Positions 8,955 to 16,794 of a stretch of DNA of 37,633 nucleotides are shown one piece after another (the stretch's first letter is position 1; each line of letters starts with the position of its first letter). The notes under the pieces were generated by a model, which worked only from the letters and a program-made list of their open reading frames with translations, was not told the origin of the DNA and searched no databases. A program made the translations under genes and the position numbers. The DNA comes from CAZJRQ01 sp964548535 (lineage in GTDB: Bacteria > Bacillota > Clostridia > Oscillospirales > Ruminococcaceae), in assembly GCA_964548535.1 (NCBI GenBank), contig CAZJRQ010000023.1, positions 1-37,633 of the forward strand, in the 5' to 3' direction.

Positions 8955-9023
8955 TTTCCTTTCGGTTAATTTAAGTGCAAACCGACAGAACTATGCACCA
9001 AATTCCGTTTACACGCTATTGTC

Positions 9024-9052
9024 ATTATAGCTGAATAAAAAGTGTTTGTCAA
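9024..9052 (-). promoter_or_regulatory. Consensus promoter of the GH26-like gene
   Basis: On the minus strand TTGACA (9052-9047), 17 bases and TATAAT (9029-9024): a perfect sigma-A consensus. It is fully preserved although the gene behind it is broken. Confidence 0.8.
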
Positions 9053-9069
9053 GGGTATTTTAAGAAGAA

Positions 9070-9083
9070 TGAAATCGTTTTCA
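9070..9083 (-). promoter_or_regulatory. CcpA/LacI-type operator (cre-like), site C
   Basis: TGAAATCGTTTTCA fits the Gram-positive cre consensus TGWAANCGNTNWCA at every position. It lies 17 bases upstream of the -35 element of the GH26-like promoter. It shares AATCGTTTTC with site A, so it may instead belong to a local LacI-family regulator. Confidence 0.55.
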
Positions 9084-9116
9084 AACACGCGATTACGAGC
9101 ATAACAAAAAGTTTAT

Positions 9117-9625
9117 AGTAATCCTTTTATATATTATGGTGTCGAAATCGGAATGCGATATGTTGAAAATCTAAAATCAGTTGAAGATGGCTATGGAAGA
9201 ACAGGTTCACGTTCGTCAATGCAGTGGGATAACACATCTAACTCAGGATTTAGTTCAGCTCTCCAGACAAGCTATATATCAAACAAGATGATAATTCAGA
9301 TAGACCAACTGTGCAAAATCAAATGGCTAATGAAAATTCTTTGTGGAATGAAATAAAAAGGCTTATAGCTTTAAGAAAGAAAAATCGTGCTTTGCAAAGC
9401 TGTTCAGAAATAGAATTCATTAAAACAGGATATCCGCTTGTTTACAAAAGAAAATGTGATGCGCAAAAAATAACTGTTATAATTAATCCGTCTTGTAAAG
9501 AATTTTTGATTGATAATATAAATGGAATTATCCTTTATAAAGTAGGTAATGATGCAGAACTTATAGACGAAAAATGCAGGGGAAGTGGTGGAACAGCAGT
9601 ATTTATTGAGAATACTATATGCTAA
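9117..9625 (+). pseudogene. GH13 alpha-amylase/glucosidase family, C-terminal remnant with frameshift
   Basis: The fragment begins NPFIYYGVEIGM, the GH13 barrel motif after the last catalytic Asp, then GRTGSRSSMQWDN and, after a frameshift, PDKLYIKQDDNSDRPTVQNQ, WNEIKRLIALRKK and the C-terminal beta domain. The shift lies at 9259-9263, where CT is repeated (GCTCTCC), so a two-base duplication is the simplest cause. The catalytic nucleophile and acid/base regions upstream are missing: the gene is cut about 35 bases to the right of operator site C. GH13 enzymes act on alpha-glucans, so the decayed locus was not limited to hemicellulose. Confidence 0.7.
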
Positions 9626-9684
9626 TGACTTTTAACTCAAGTGGTTTATTTATAAACTAAGCTTTCGTATTTGCTTGTAAATAT

Positions 9685-9722
9685 AAAACGGAAACGTCGA
9701 TAATCGGCGTTTCCGTTTTTTC
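9685..9722 (+). terminator. Intrinsic terminator of the GH13 remnant
   Basis: AAAACGGAAACG (9685-9696) pairs perfectly with CGTTTCCGTTTT (9708-9719), with an 11-base loop and a following T run. Confidence 0.85.
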
Positions 9723-9764
9723 TCGTAAAATTTATAAGTTAGTTCTCAATTAGCATGTAATTGC

Positions 9765-9983
9765 TTATTTTTTAGCAACAGTAAAACTTAAATCATCTTG
9801 TGCGAACTTGGCATTTAAATTTTGCTCGTCTAGATAGCTGATAATAAATTTTTTGATATCATCATTTGTTTCAGTCAACGAAAAATATTGACCTCCGCAA
9901 CCGTCATGAAACTTTAATTCTGATGAAAACGCTTTCTCAAAATCCTTTTTTATTTGGATTACAAAATCAAAAGATAAAATCAT
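9765..9983 (-). CDS. Small RDAC-like protein, 72 residues
   Basis: A short cytosolic protein with the central motif KFHDGCGGQYFSL. I associate it with the RDAC family of small clostridial proteins (R-D-A-C-G-G-Q in the type sequences) on memory of the motif only. The function is unknown; the conserved Cys-Gly-Gly and the flanking acidic residues suggest a small alpha/beta fold. The start has a good ribosome site (TATGGAGGAAATAAA ATG) and its own promoter at 10072-10100. It is a lone gene convergent to the GH13 remnant and divergent from the two-component system. Confidence 0.6.
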   Translation of the reverse strand: MILSFDFVIQIKKDFEKAFSSELKFHDGCGGQYFSLTETNDDIKKFIISYLDEQNLNAKFAQDDLSFTVAKK

Positions 9984-10071
9984 TTTATTTCCTCCATAAA
10001 TGTATTTGTATGTTTAAATTGAATATATTTTTGCATGCAATTTGCTTTTTCAAGAGATATATCGTGGTTAT

Positions 10072-10100
10072 ATTATAGCATATCTATATAAAATTTTCAA
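10072..10100 (-). promoter_or_regulatory. Promoter of the RDAC-like gene
   Basis: Minus strand TTGAAA (10100-10095), 17-base spacer, TATAAT (10077-10072). Confidence 0.65.
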
Positions 10101-10230
10101 TAAGTACAAGATGTAGATAGTGTGAAATTTTAAGGCAAGCAGTCGGGATATAAGTCCAATAAAATGTACATATGATGATTATAATTAATAGATTTGCAAT
10201 GCTTATTTAATAAATGTAAATTTGTTTTTG

Positions 10231-10258
10231 TTGCAATTACTCGAAAAAGTGTTATAAT
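10231..10258 (+). promoter_or_regulatory. Promoter of the two-component operon
   Basis: TTGCAA (10231-10236), 16-base spacer, TATAAT (10253-10258), 30 bases before the response regulator start. Confidence 0.55.
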
Positions 10259-10287
10259 ATATATATCAAAAATAAAGGTGTGAAATT

Positions 10288-10959
10288 ATGATAAATGTTT
10301 TGTTGGTCGAGGACGATAAAAATATAGTAGTAAATCTAACCGATTTTCTGAACAAAGAAGGCTTCATTGTAGACTCGGCTAGCGGACAAGCAAAGGCTTT
10401 GGAAAAATTGCAGAATATTAAATATGATATTGTGCTTTTAGATATATCACTTGCAGACGGAAACGGTTTTTCGGTGTGTTCTGCAATCAAAAACACAACC
10501 GATATTCCTGTTGTGTTTTTGACAGCAAATGATGATGAATACAGCGTAGTTGCAGGTTTAGATATGGGTGCTGATGATTATATAAATAAGCCGTTTCGTT
10601 CAAGGGAACTGCTTTCTCGTATACGCAGTGTATTGCGTCGCTGTGGTAAAACTCAGTCGGTTATTGAAATTTCAAATGTTCGCGTTGACACTGAAAAAGC
10701 ATGTGTAACTAAAGATAATAAAGAGATTTTTCTTTCAGCACTTGAATATCGTCTGCTGTTGGTTTTTCTAAACAATAAAGGAATAGTAATGTCTAGAAAC
10801 AAGCTTTTGCAGGAGATTTGGGATATTGCTGGCGAGTTTGTCAACGACAACACATTAACTGTGTATATTAAAAGGCTTCGTGAAAAGATTGAGGATGACC
10901 CGCAAAATCCACAGATAATAAAAACCGTTCGCGGACTTGGATATAAGGTTGGTGACTGA
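10288..10959 (+). CDS. OmpR-family response regulator
   Basis: A cytosolic transcription factor of 223 residues. The receiver domain (1-120) has the acidic pocket VEDD, the phosphoacceptor Asp52 in LLDISLADG, FLTAND and Lys in INKPF; the winged-helix DNA-binding domain (about 128-222) ends in the typical LREKIEDDPQNP and TVRGLGYKV. The kinase gene starts two bases after its stop, so the two are translated together. The nearby ABC exporter (12106-15464) is the probable target, as in Bce/Van-like systems where the regulator switches on a drug-removing transporter. Confidence 0.92.
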   Translation: MINVLLVEDDKNIVVNLTDFLNKEGFIVDSASGQAKALEKLQNIKYDIVLLDISLADGNGFSVCSAIKNTTDIPVVFLTANDDEYSVVAGLDMGADDYINKPFRSRELLSRIRSVLRRCGKTQSVIEISNVRVDTEKACVTKDNKEIFLSALEYRLLLVFLNNKGIVMSRNKLLQEIWDIAGEFVNDNTLTVYIKRLREKIEDDPQNPQIIKTVRGLGYKVGD

Positions 10960-10961
10960 TT

Positions 10962-11969
10962 ATGCAATTTTTTCGTAATCCAGAAATAAAACGCTTAGGA
11001 TTAATATATGTAATTCTAACTTTAATAGTCAGCCTGATAGGACTATATTTTGATGTTGCTTTTGGAATTATGCTGCTATGTGTATGTATTGTTTTTTCAA
11101 GTATCAGTTTGATTTTTACATATAAAAGATACAAAAAAATCTCCAAGCTAGGCTATGAGATTGACGGAGTTCTTCATGGAGAGGAGAATTATAGCTTTTC
11201 AAAATTTGCTGAGGGTGAGCTTGCAATTTTGCAAAACGAGTTGTCCAAAATGTTAGTAAGACTACGTGAACAGGCTGAGTCACTTAAGAAAGATAAGGCC
11301 TTTTTATCTGATACAATTGCGGATATTTCTCATCAAATACGTACACCGCTAACGTCTGTGAACTTGATAATGACAAGACTTTCGGCGGACGATTTAACTT
11401 GTGATGAACGTATGGAGTTAATTTGTCAGGCGAACGAATTGCTAGGCAAAATAGACTGGCTTATCACATCTTTTTTGAAGATATCAAAGTTAGATGCAAG
11501 TACAGCGAATCTGAGAAAGCAGACAGTGTCAGTGGAAGAGTTGGTGGAAAAATCATCCGAAATAATAATCATACCAATGGAGCTTCGAGAGCAAAATTTA
11601 AAGATTTCAGTTGATGAAAATACAAGCTTTGTGGGTGATTTGCTATGGTCAATTGAGGCTATCGGCAACATACTTAAAAATTGTATGGAGCATACTCCTA
11701 ATGGTGGGACTATTGAAATAGACGCTAATGAAAATGCGATTTATACAGAAATTATTATAAGCGATAACGGATCAGGTTTTGATTTAGATGATTTACCGCA
11801 TATATTCGAGAGATTTTATAAAGGCAAAAACTCAAGCGTGAATAGTTTCGGTATCGGACTAGCATTAGCAAATATGATAGCTGCAGAGCAAAATGGTACT
11901 ATAAAAGCTGAAAATAGTGCTGACGGCGGTGCTGTTTTTACAATTCGTTTTTATAAAAGTGTTGTATGA
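10962..11969 (+). CDS. Sensor histidine kinase, short-loop type
   Basis: A 335-residue membrane kinase. Two helices (about 13-30 and 32-54) are joined by almost no extracellular sequence, the architecture of intramembrane-sensing kinases that take their signal from a partner ABC transporter. The phosphorylated His124 lies in ISHQIRTPLT; the ATP-binding domain shows NILKNCMEHTPNGG (N box), SDNGSGFD and FGIGLALANMIA (G boxes). It is coupled to the regulator gene upstream. A terminator follows at 11985. Confidence 0.9.
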   Translation: MQFFRNPEIKRLGLIYVILTLIVSLIGLYFDVAFGIMLLCVCIVFSSISLIFTYKRYKKISKLGYEIDGVLHGEENYSFSKFAEGELAILQNELSKMLVRLREQAESLKKDKAFLSDTIADISHQIRTPLTSVNLIMTRLSADDLTCDERMELICQANELLGKIDWLITSFLKISKLDASTANLRKQTVSVEELVEKSSEIIIIPMELREQNLKISVDENTSFVGDLLWSIEAIGNILKNCMEHTPNGGTIEIDANENAIYTEIIISDNGSGFDLDDLPHIFERFYKGKNSSVNSFGIGLALANMIAAEQNGTIKAENSADGGAVFTIRFYKSVV

Positions 11970-11984
11970 TTTGAAAATTTACAG

Positions 11985-12019
11985 TTAGGATAGTATTTAT
12001 AACTATCCTAATTTTTTTA
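11985..12019 (+). terminator. Terminator after the kinase gene
   Basis: TTAGGATAG (11985-11993) pairs with CTATCCTAA (12003-12011), followed by TTTTTTT. The short stem may allow partial read-through into the ABC genes. Confidence 0.65.
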
Positions 12020-12020
12020 A

Positions 12021-12074
12021 GTGACGTTTTTGTTATATTAAAGTCACCGACGTGTCATTACAAAAGTGTAAAAT
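12021..12074 (+). promoter_or_regulatory. Candidate regulator-dependent promoter of the ABC genes
   Basis: The 90 bases before the ABC gene carry an inverted pair GTGAC (12021-12025) and GTCAC (12043-12047), then CGTGTCATTAC (12051-12061) and a weak -10 TAAAAT (12069-12074). No good -35 is present at the right distance, as expected when a response regulator must recruit polymerase. Which of the repeats is the true binding site cannot be decided here. Confidence 0.35.
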
Positions 12075-12105
12075 AAGAGCATGAAATAACGAGAGGAGAA
12101 TTTGT

Positions 12106-12801
12106 ATGGAAATACTAAGAGTCGAAAATCTGTGTAAAAGTTATAACGACGGCGACGTTACTGTTCATGCTCTGGATGATGTTTCTTTCAGCGTTGATAA
12201 AGGCGAGTTTGTGGCAGTAATTGGACCGTCAGGTTCAGGAAAATCCACTCTTTTGCACATTTTAGGCGGAGTTGATATTCCAACGTCAGGCAAGGTTTAT
12301 GTGAATAATCAGGACGTTTATTCTCAGAATGAAGAACAGCTCGCGATATTTCGTCGGCGTGAGGTTGGTCTGATTTATCAGTTTTACAATCTAATTCCTG
12401 TGCTTGATGTTACTGAAAATATCACTCTGCCACTTTTAATGGACGGACGTGAAATTAATCAGTCAAGACTTGATGAACTGCTTGATATTTTAAATTTGAA
12501 TGACAGAAAAACACATTTGCCAAATCAGCTTTCTGGCGGTCAGCAGCAGCGTGTTTCTATAGGCAGGGCCTTGATAAATGCTCCGTCAGTTGTGCTTGCA
12601 GACGAACCGACCGGAAACCTAGATTCAAAAAACGGTCAAGAGATAATCGAGCTTTTGAAAATATCGAATAAGAAATATAATCAAACGCTTATTGTAATAA
12701 CCCATGACGAAAACATTGCATTGCAGGCGGACAGAATTATAGCTATTGAGGACGGTAAAATCATTCGTGACGAACAAAAAAAGAGGGTGGATAGGTCATG
12801 A
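12106..12801 (+). CDS. ABC transporter ATPase, MacB/LolD type
   Basis: A 231-residue ATPase that drives the permease encoded next. Walker A is GPSGSGKST (40-48), the Q loop lies in IYQFYNLIP, the signature is LSGGQQQRVSIGRAL, and Walker B plus catalytic Glu is VVLADEPTGNLDS. The start has GAGAGGAGAATTTGT ATG. The gene overlaps the permease start by four bases (ATGA). With the two-component system upstream it forms a likely antimicrobial-peptide detoxification module. Confidence 0.93.
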   Translation: MEILRVENLCKSYNDGDVTVHALDDVSFSVDKGEFVAVIGPSGSGKSTLLHILGGVDIPTSGKVYVNNQDVYSQNEEQLAIFRRREVGLIYQFYNLIPVLDVTENITLPLLMDGREINQSRLDELLDILNLNDRKTHLPNQLSGGQQQRVSIGRALINAPSVVLADEPTGNLDSKNGQEIIELLKISNKKYNQTLIVITHDENIALQADRIIAIEDGKIIRDEQKKRVDRS

Positions 12802-15464
12802 ATATTTTCAACCAGTATACAAAAAAGACTCTGATAAAAAACAAGCACCGAACGGTTGTATCGGTTATTGGAATCACTTTGGCTGTGGTTATGATAACAA
12901 TAATTCTCACGAGTTTTGAAAGTATTAGATATCAGTTAATGTCAATTGCGCAAAGCGATGACGGCAGCTGGAATGGTGTTATTTATAATCTAGACAGCCA
13001 AAAGCTTGAAGAGATTATAAGCGAAAATGATTTGAAAAGCTATGGAACAATTCAAAATTTAGGGTACGCGGCAATTGATAATGTGATTAATCCTACAAAG
13101 CCGTATATTTATGTCGGGGGTCTTGATGACAACGCAATTGGTGCTCTGCCGATTCATATTATTGATGGAAGGATGCCTGAAAACAGCAGTGAAATAATCC
13201 TTCCTGCGCATTTGCCGGATGTTGCTAAAGGAAAATATTCGCTTGGTCAGAAGATTACACTTGATTTAAATGTACGGACAAGAGGAGAAAAAACAGCGTG
13301 GCAAAAAGTTTTAGTCAGTCAAACAGATGAGATATTAAAGTCGGTTGGCGATGAAAGTTATACAGTTGTAGGATTTTACAAAAAGCCTAGTTTTGAGCCT
13401 GTAATTGCCCCTGGATATACTGCTCTAACTATTGCTGACAACCAGGGATATGACAGCTATGACGGTTATTTTAATCTTTCAAAACCGACGCATACGCAGA
13501 AATTTTTAGAGAAATATAAAGGCGACTACAAAACGGATTATAATGATAATTATCTAACTTTTATTGGTGCGTCATACTATCAATCAGAGCGAATTGCATA
13601 CATTGCAGTTTTGGTCGGAGTACTGATTTTAGTTGGATTATTTTGTTCACTCATGATATACAATTCATTTGCGATTTCGGTTAGAGAAAGAACTAAGCAG
13701 TTTGGCCTGTTAAAATCAATCGGAGCGACCAAAAAGCAGATTAAACAGTGTGTAATTTATGAGGGATTTATTCTATCAGTAATATCTATACCAGCCGGTT
13801 TGATTATCGGAATACTAGTGACAATGGGCGTTTTGAAATATGGAAACAGCTTGATAAATTTAGCAATAAAATCGTCAAGCGTGATAGATTTCAGCATTCA
13901 TATTTCACTATTAGTCATAGCTTTAATTGTGCTTTTCAGCATTGCTGTAATATGGTTTTCAGCGATTATTCCTGCAAAAAAAGCAATGAGAATTTCGCCG
14001 ATTGACTCAATTCGTCAGACGAAATATTATAGTACGAAACGCAAAAAAACAAAGCATAAAAGATATAATAATTTTGAGAAGATGCTTATATCCAAAAATC
14101 TAAAACGCAGTCGAAAAAAATATATTTCGGCAATATTATCGGTAACGCTAAGCATTATTTTGTTTGTTGGCACAAACAGTATTGTGTCGTATTTGCTTTC
14201 AAATATCGAAACATTTATGCAGACTGATGAGTATGACTTAACCTATTACATCACAGATGAATTCACACAAACTGAGGAACTTTATCACGCTTTGCTGGAT
14301 GCTGACACGATTACTGATGGTAACTATTGCTTCATGCCAAGCTTTTCCTACGCAAAGATTTCTACAAGTGATATAGACGATAATTATGATGAAGTTCAGG
14401 ATTTGTTTATGCCAGATTACAAAAATGAGGTTACAGGATATGACTGCAGAGTAGTTGAATGCGACTTGAAATTTATGAACGATGATAGTTTCATGGAATA
14501 TGCTGAAAGCTTGAACCTTGATACTTCAAAGTATAGCGATTTTGAAAATCCTCTTGCTATTGTTAATGACAAAAGTATAATCTATGTAAATGACAAGCAT
14601 CAAGCATATACGTTTAATACAACTAAATCAAGCTCGTTTTCAGCTCAGATAATAACTGCTAAAGATATTGAGGGTTATTACGTCAACGGAAGTTCATTCT
14701 CCTATACAGGTGTGGGCGGTTTTGATTACAATAAGAAAGATAATAAGTATGAATACGACGTTAGAGATGTTGACAACTTATTTTTAAGCTATGAGCAATC
14801 AGCGTATGAATTTACTACTAATGTTGGATATGTCAATCACAATCTAAGTGGAGGATTAACTTTCTATTATCCACTTAGTGCAATGCCAGCAGTTTTAAAA
14901 AATGATGTTACTCTAACTACTACAGTTTTGCAATTTAAGGCTGATGATGCTGTTGCGGCGAATAATTCTTTTGTTGAAATTCTATCACAATTTGGTTTGC
15001 CTGAATATGATTTGTGGAATAATGCAGCTGAAAATATTTCAGAACGTTCGGCAGCAGCATTGGCTAAATTGTTCGTAAATATGTTTGTTATTCTGCTTTC
15101 GCTGATTGCCGCTGCGAATATATTCAATACAGTTTCAACCGATTTTATCTTGCGCAGACGAGAATTTGCAATGCTAAAATCAATGGGATGTAGTAATAAG
15201 AGCTTATCCAAAATTGTAATCACTGAATGCTTAATATACAGCCTTACAGGATTAGTTATTGGCTTGCCGATTTCAGTTTCAGCATCATATATAGTAGGGA
15301 AATTTGCAGGACTTACAATTGCTTCTACTTTCGCTCTTCCTTGGAAATACATCTTAATTTCAATAGCAGGAGTGTTCATTATAATGACAATAGCAATTGT
15401 ATATTCACTAAATAAATTGAAAAAAGACAACACTATTGATACTATAAAAAATGAGAATATTTAA
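12798..15464 (+). CDS. ABC transporter permease, FtsX type
   Basis: An 888-residue membrane protein with two FtsX repeats: helix at about 15-37, extracellular domain of about 225 residues, three helices (about 268-390), a basic linker (KRKKTKHKR), another helix (about 443-465), a second extracellular domain to about 750 and three terminal helices. Both repeats carry the cytoplasmic FGLLKSIGATKKQ / FAMLKSMGCSNKS motif that contacts the ATPase. The eight-helix plan differs from the ten-helix BceB proteins, so export or sensing of a peptide antibiotic is inferred from context. A strong terminator follows. Confidence 0.9.
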   Translation: MNIFNQYTKKTLIKNKHRTVVSVIGITLAVVMITIILTSFESIRYQLMSIAQSDDGSWNGVIYNLDSQKLEEIISENDLKSYGTIQNLGYAAIDNVINPTKPYIYVGGLDDNAIGALPIHIIDGRMPENSSEIILPAHLPDVAKGKYSLGQKITLDLNVRTRGEKTAWQKVLVSQTDEILKSVGDESYTVVGFYKKPSFEPVIAPGYTALTIADNQGYDSYDGYFNLSKPTHTQKFLEKYKGDYKTDYNDNYLTFIGASYYQSERIAYIAVLVGVLILVGLFCSLMIYNSFAISVRERTKQFGLLKSIGATKKQIKQCVIYEGFILSVISIPAGLIIGILVTMGVLKYGNSLINLAIKSSSVIDFSIHISLLVIALIVLFSIAVIWFSAIIPAKKAMRISPIDSIRQTKYYSTKRKKTKHKRYNNFEKMLISKNLKRSRKKYISAILSVTLSIILFVGTNSIVSYLLSNIETFMQTDEYDLTYYITDEFTQTEELYHALLDADTITDGNYCFMPSFSYAKISTSDIDDNYDEVQDLFMPDYKNEVTGYDCRVVECDLKFMNDDSFMEYAESLNLDTSKYSDFENPLAIVNDKSIIYVNDKHQAYTFNTTKSSSFSAQIITAKDIEGYYVNGSSFSYTGVGGFDYNKKDNKYEYDVRDVDNLFLSYEQSAYEFTTNVGYVNHNLSGGLTFYYPLSAMPAVLKNDVTLTTTVLQFKADDAVAANNSFVEILSQFGLPEYDLWNNAAENISERSAAALAKLFVNMFVILLSLIAAANIFNTVSTDFILRRREFAMLKSMGCSNKSLSKIVITECLIYSLTGLVIGLPISVSASYIVGKFAGLTIASTFALPWKYILISIAGVFIIMTIAIVYSLNKLKKDNTIDTIKNENI

Positions 15465-15526
15465 TGGTACACAAATTTATCGCAATCTATTATTTAAATA
15501 AACAATTAAGACCAACATATAAACGA

Positions 15527-15565
15527 AAACGAGGCTGTTGCACATACCGTGCAACAGCCTCGTTT
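15527..15565. terminator. Strong terminator after the ABC exporter genes
   Basis: A perfect 17-bp stem (15527-15543 with 15549-15565; left arm begins AAACGAGGCTGTTGCAC) and a five-base loop. The T run is short, but the preceding A bases make it symmetric enough for both directions. Confidence 0.8.
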
Positions 15566-15613
15566 AAGTGATTATATCCAAAGATTTATCTGATTGTTTT
15601 ACGAATCACTTTC

Positions 15614-15892
15614 TCAATCGTTATCTGGCTCTTTAAGTGAACCACTCATTTTATAGTTACTGTTGTAGCTTAAATATATATTATATCCATCAGAATTATC
15701 AACAGAATAGAAATCGTCAAAACTTGATTTGTTAACGGTGTATCCAAGTTTTTTGCATTCATCAACATATTCGTTGAATTGCTGCAAAGACATACCATAT
15801 GAGTCGAACATAAATATATCTTTATCATCGCGTCCACTTTCTAGAACCTTGACATCCGGCTTAGGAATTTTGTCGCCTAGTTCAGTCTGGCT
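15614..15892 (-). pseudogene. DUF6591-like lipoprotein, C-terminal remnant
   Basis: After an in-frame TAG at 15893-15895 the frame reads SQTELGDKIPKPDVKVLESG, then SLQQFNEYVDECKKLGYTV and YSVDNSDGYNIYLSY. This pattern (LPKP start, Y-x-x-YV-x-xCK-x-x-G, DGY) is typical of the C-terminal DUF6591 domain of small lipoproteins in Ruminococcaceae. The signal peptide and lipobox are absent. An ATG at 15809-15811 would allow only 65 residues without a ribosome site. Function unknown; probably a decayed gene. Confidence 0.5.
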
Positions 15893-16006
15893 CTAGTTAT
15901 AAGATTTTTGTGTGTCTTCGTTGATTGAATATGTTTTTAAGGAAAAATCATAAAATACTGTGTGAATATTTTTAATCTGCTTGATGATTTTTATTTTACC
16001 TATGAA

Positions 16007-16708
16007 TTACCGATTAAGCCGATACCCTGCCCCCCAAACGGTCTCAATAATCTGTGGATTTCTAGCATCGTCCTCGATTTTTTCGCGAAGTCGATTAACA
16101 TGAACCGATACAGTCGCAGCGTCAGAAACATAATCGTAACCCCATATTTTTTCAAATAGCTGTTCTTTTGAGAATACAATGTTTGGGTTCTCAGCAAAAA
16201 AACGCAGCAACTCAAATTCTCGGTTGGGAAGTTTTATTTCGGTGTCCCCCTTCCAAACCTTCCAAGTTAACGGCTCTAAAACTATATCTTTAATCTGAAT
16301 TTTGTCTTTGTTTTTATTACTATCAGATTCCTTTGCACCAGATTTTAACCGTTCATATCTTTTAAGGTGTGAGCGCACTCTAGCCACTAGTTGAGACGGA
16401 TCAAAAGGCTTTGTAATGTAATCATCCGCCCCAAGCCCAAGTCCGCGGATAATATCAATACCCTCAATTCTTGCCGTAACCATTAAAATAGGTATGTCGA
16501 TTTTATCACGTATCTGCCGGCAAATGTCATAGCCATTGCAGTTCGGAAGCATAATATCAAGCAAAATCAAATCATATTTATTCTTCTCAAGTTCAGGTAT
16601 AACTTTCGCTCCGTCATAGATAATCTGCACCTCAAAACCGTTGATTTCAAGATAATCTTTCTCAAGCTGAGCGATTTTTTCATCATCTTCTGCAATCAAT
16701 ATTTTCAT
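16007..16708 (-). CDS. OmpR-family response regulator
   Basis: A 233-residue regulator. The receiver domain has AEDD, phosphoacceptor Asp51 in LLDIMLPNCNG, MVTAR and ITKPFDPSQL; the winged helix ends in HVNRLREKIEDD and ETVWGAGYRLNR. The ATG at 16706-16708 is preferred over the TTG one codon earlier, with AAAGGA ten bases upstream. The kinase gene lies upstream rather than downstream, 86 bases away, and the gap holds a direct repeat that may be a self-binding site. Confidence 0.9.
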   Translation of the reverse strand: MKILIAEDDEKIAQLEKDYLEINGFEVQIIYDGAKVIPELEKNKYDLILLDIMLPNCNGYDICRQIRDKIDIPILMVTARIEGIDIIRGLGLGADDYITKPFDPSQLVARVRSHLKRYERLKSGAKESDSNKNKDKIQIKDIVLEPLTWKVWKGDTEIKLPNREFELLRFFAENPNIVFSKEQLFEKIWGYDYVSDAATVSVHVNRLREKIEDDARNPQIIETVWGAGYRLNR

Positions 16709-16763
16709 CAAATGACAGTCCTTTCTTTTTTATCTGTTAAAAAGTACGGTTGCTATTATTTCA

Positions 16764-16780
16764 ATCTTAACATATCTTAA
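16764..16780 (-). promoter_or_regulatory. Direct repeat, candidate response-regulator box
   Basis: On the minus strand TTAAGAT occurs twice with a 10-bp period (16780-16774 and 16770-16764), one helical turn apart, as in PhoP/OmpR-type binding sites. It lies between the kinase and the regulator genes. Confidence 0.4.
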
Positions 16781-16794
16781 TCAACAAAAGCAAG

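Noticed and set aside
14867..15433. 188-codon minus-strand frame
   Set aside because: Antisense to the well-supported FtsX permease; composition follows that gene.
16000..16215. 71-codon minus-strand frame
   Set aside because: Out-of-frame shadow of the response regulator.
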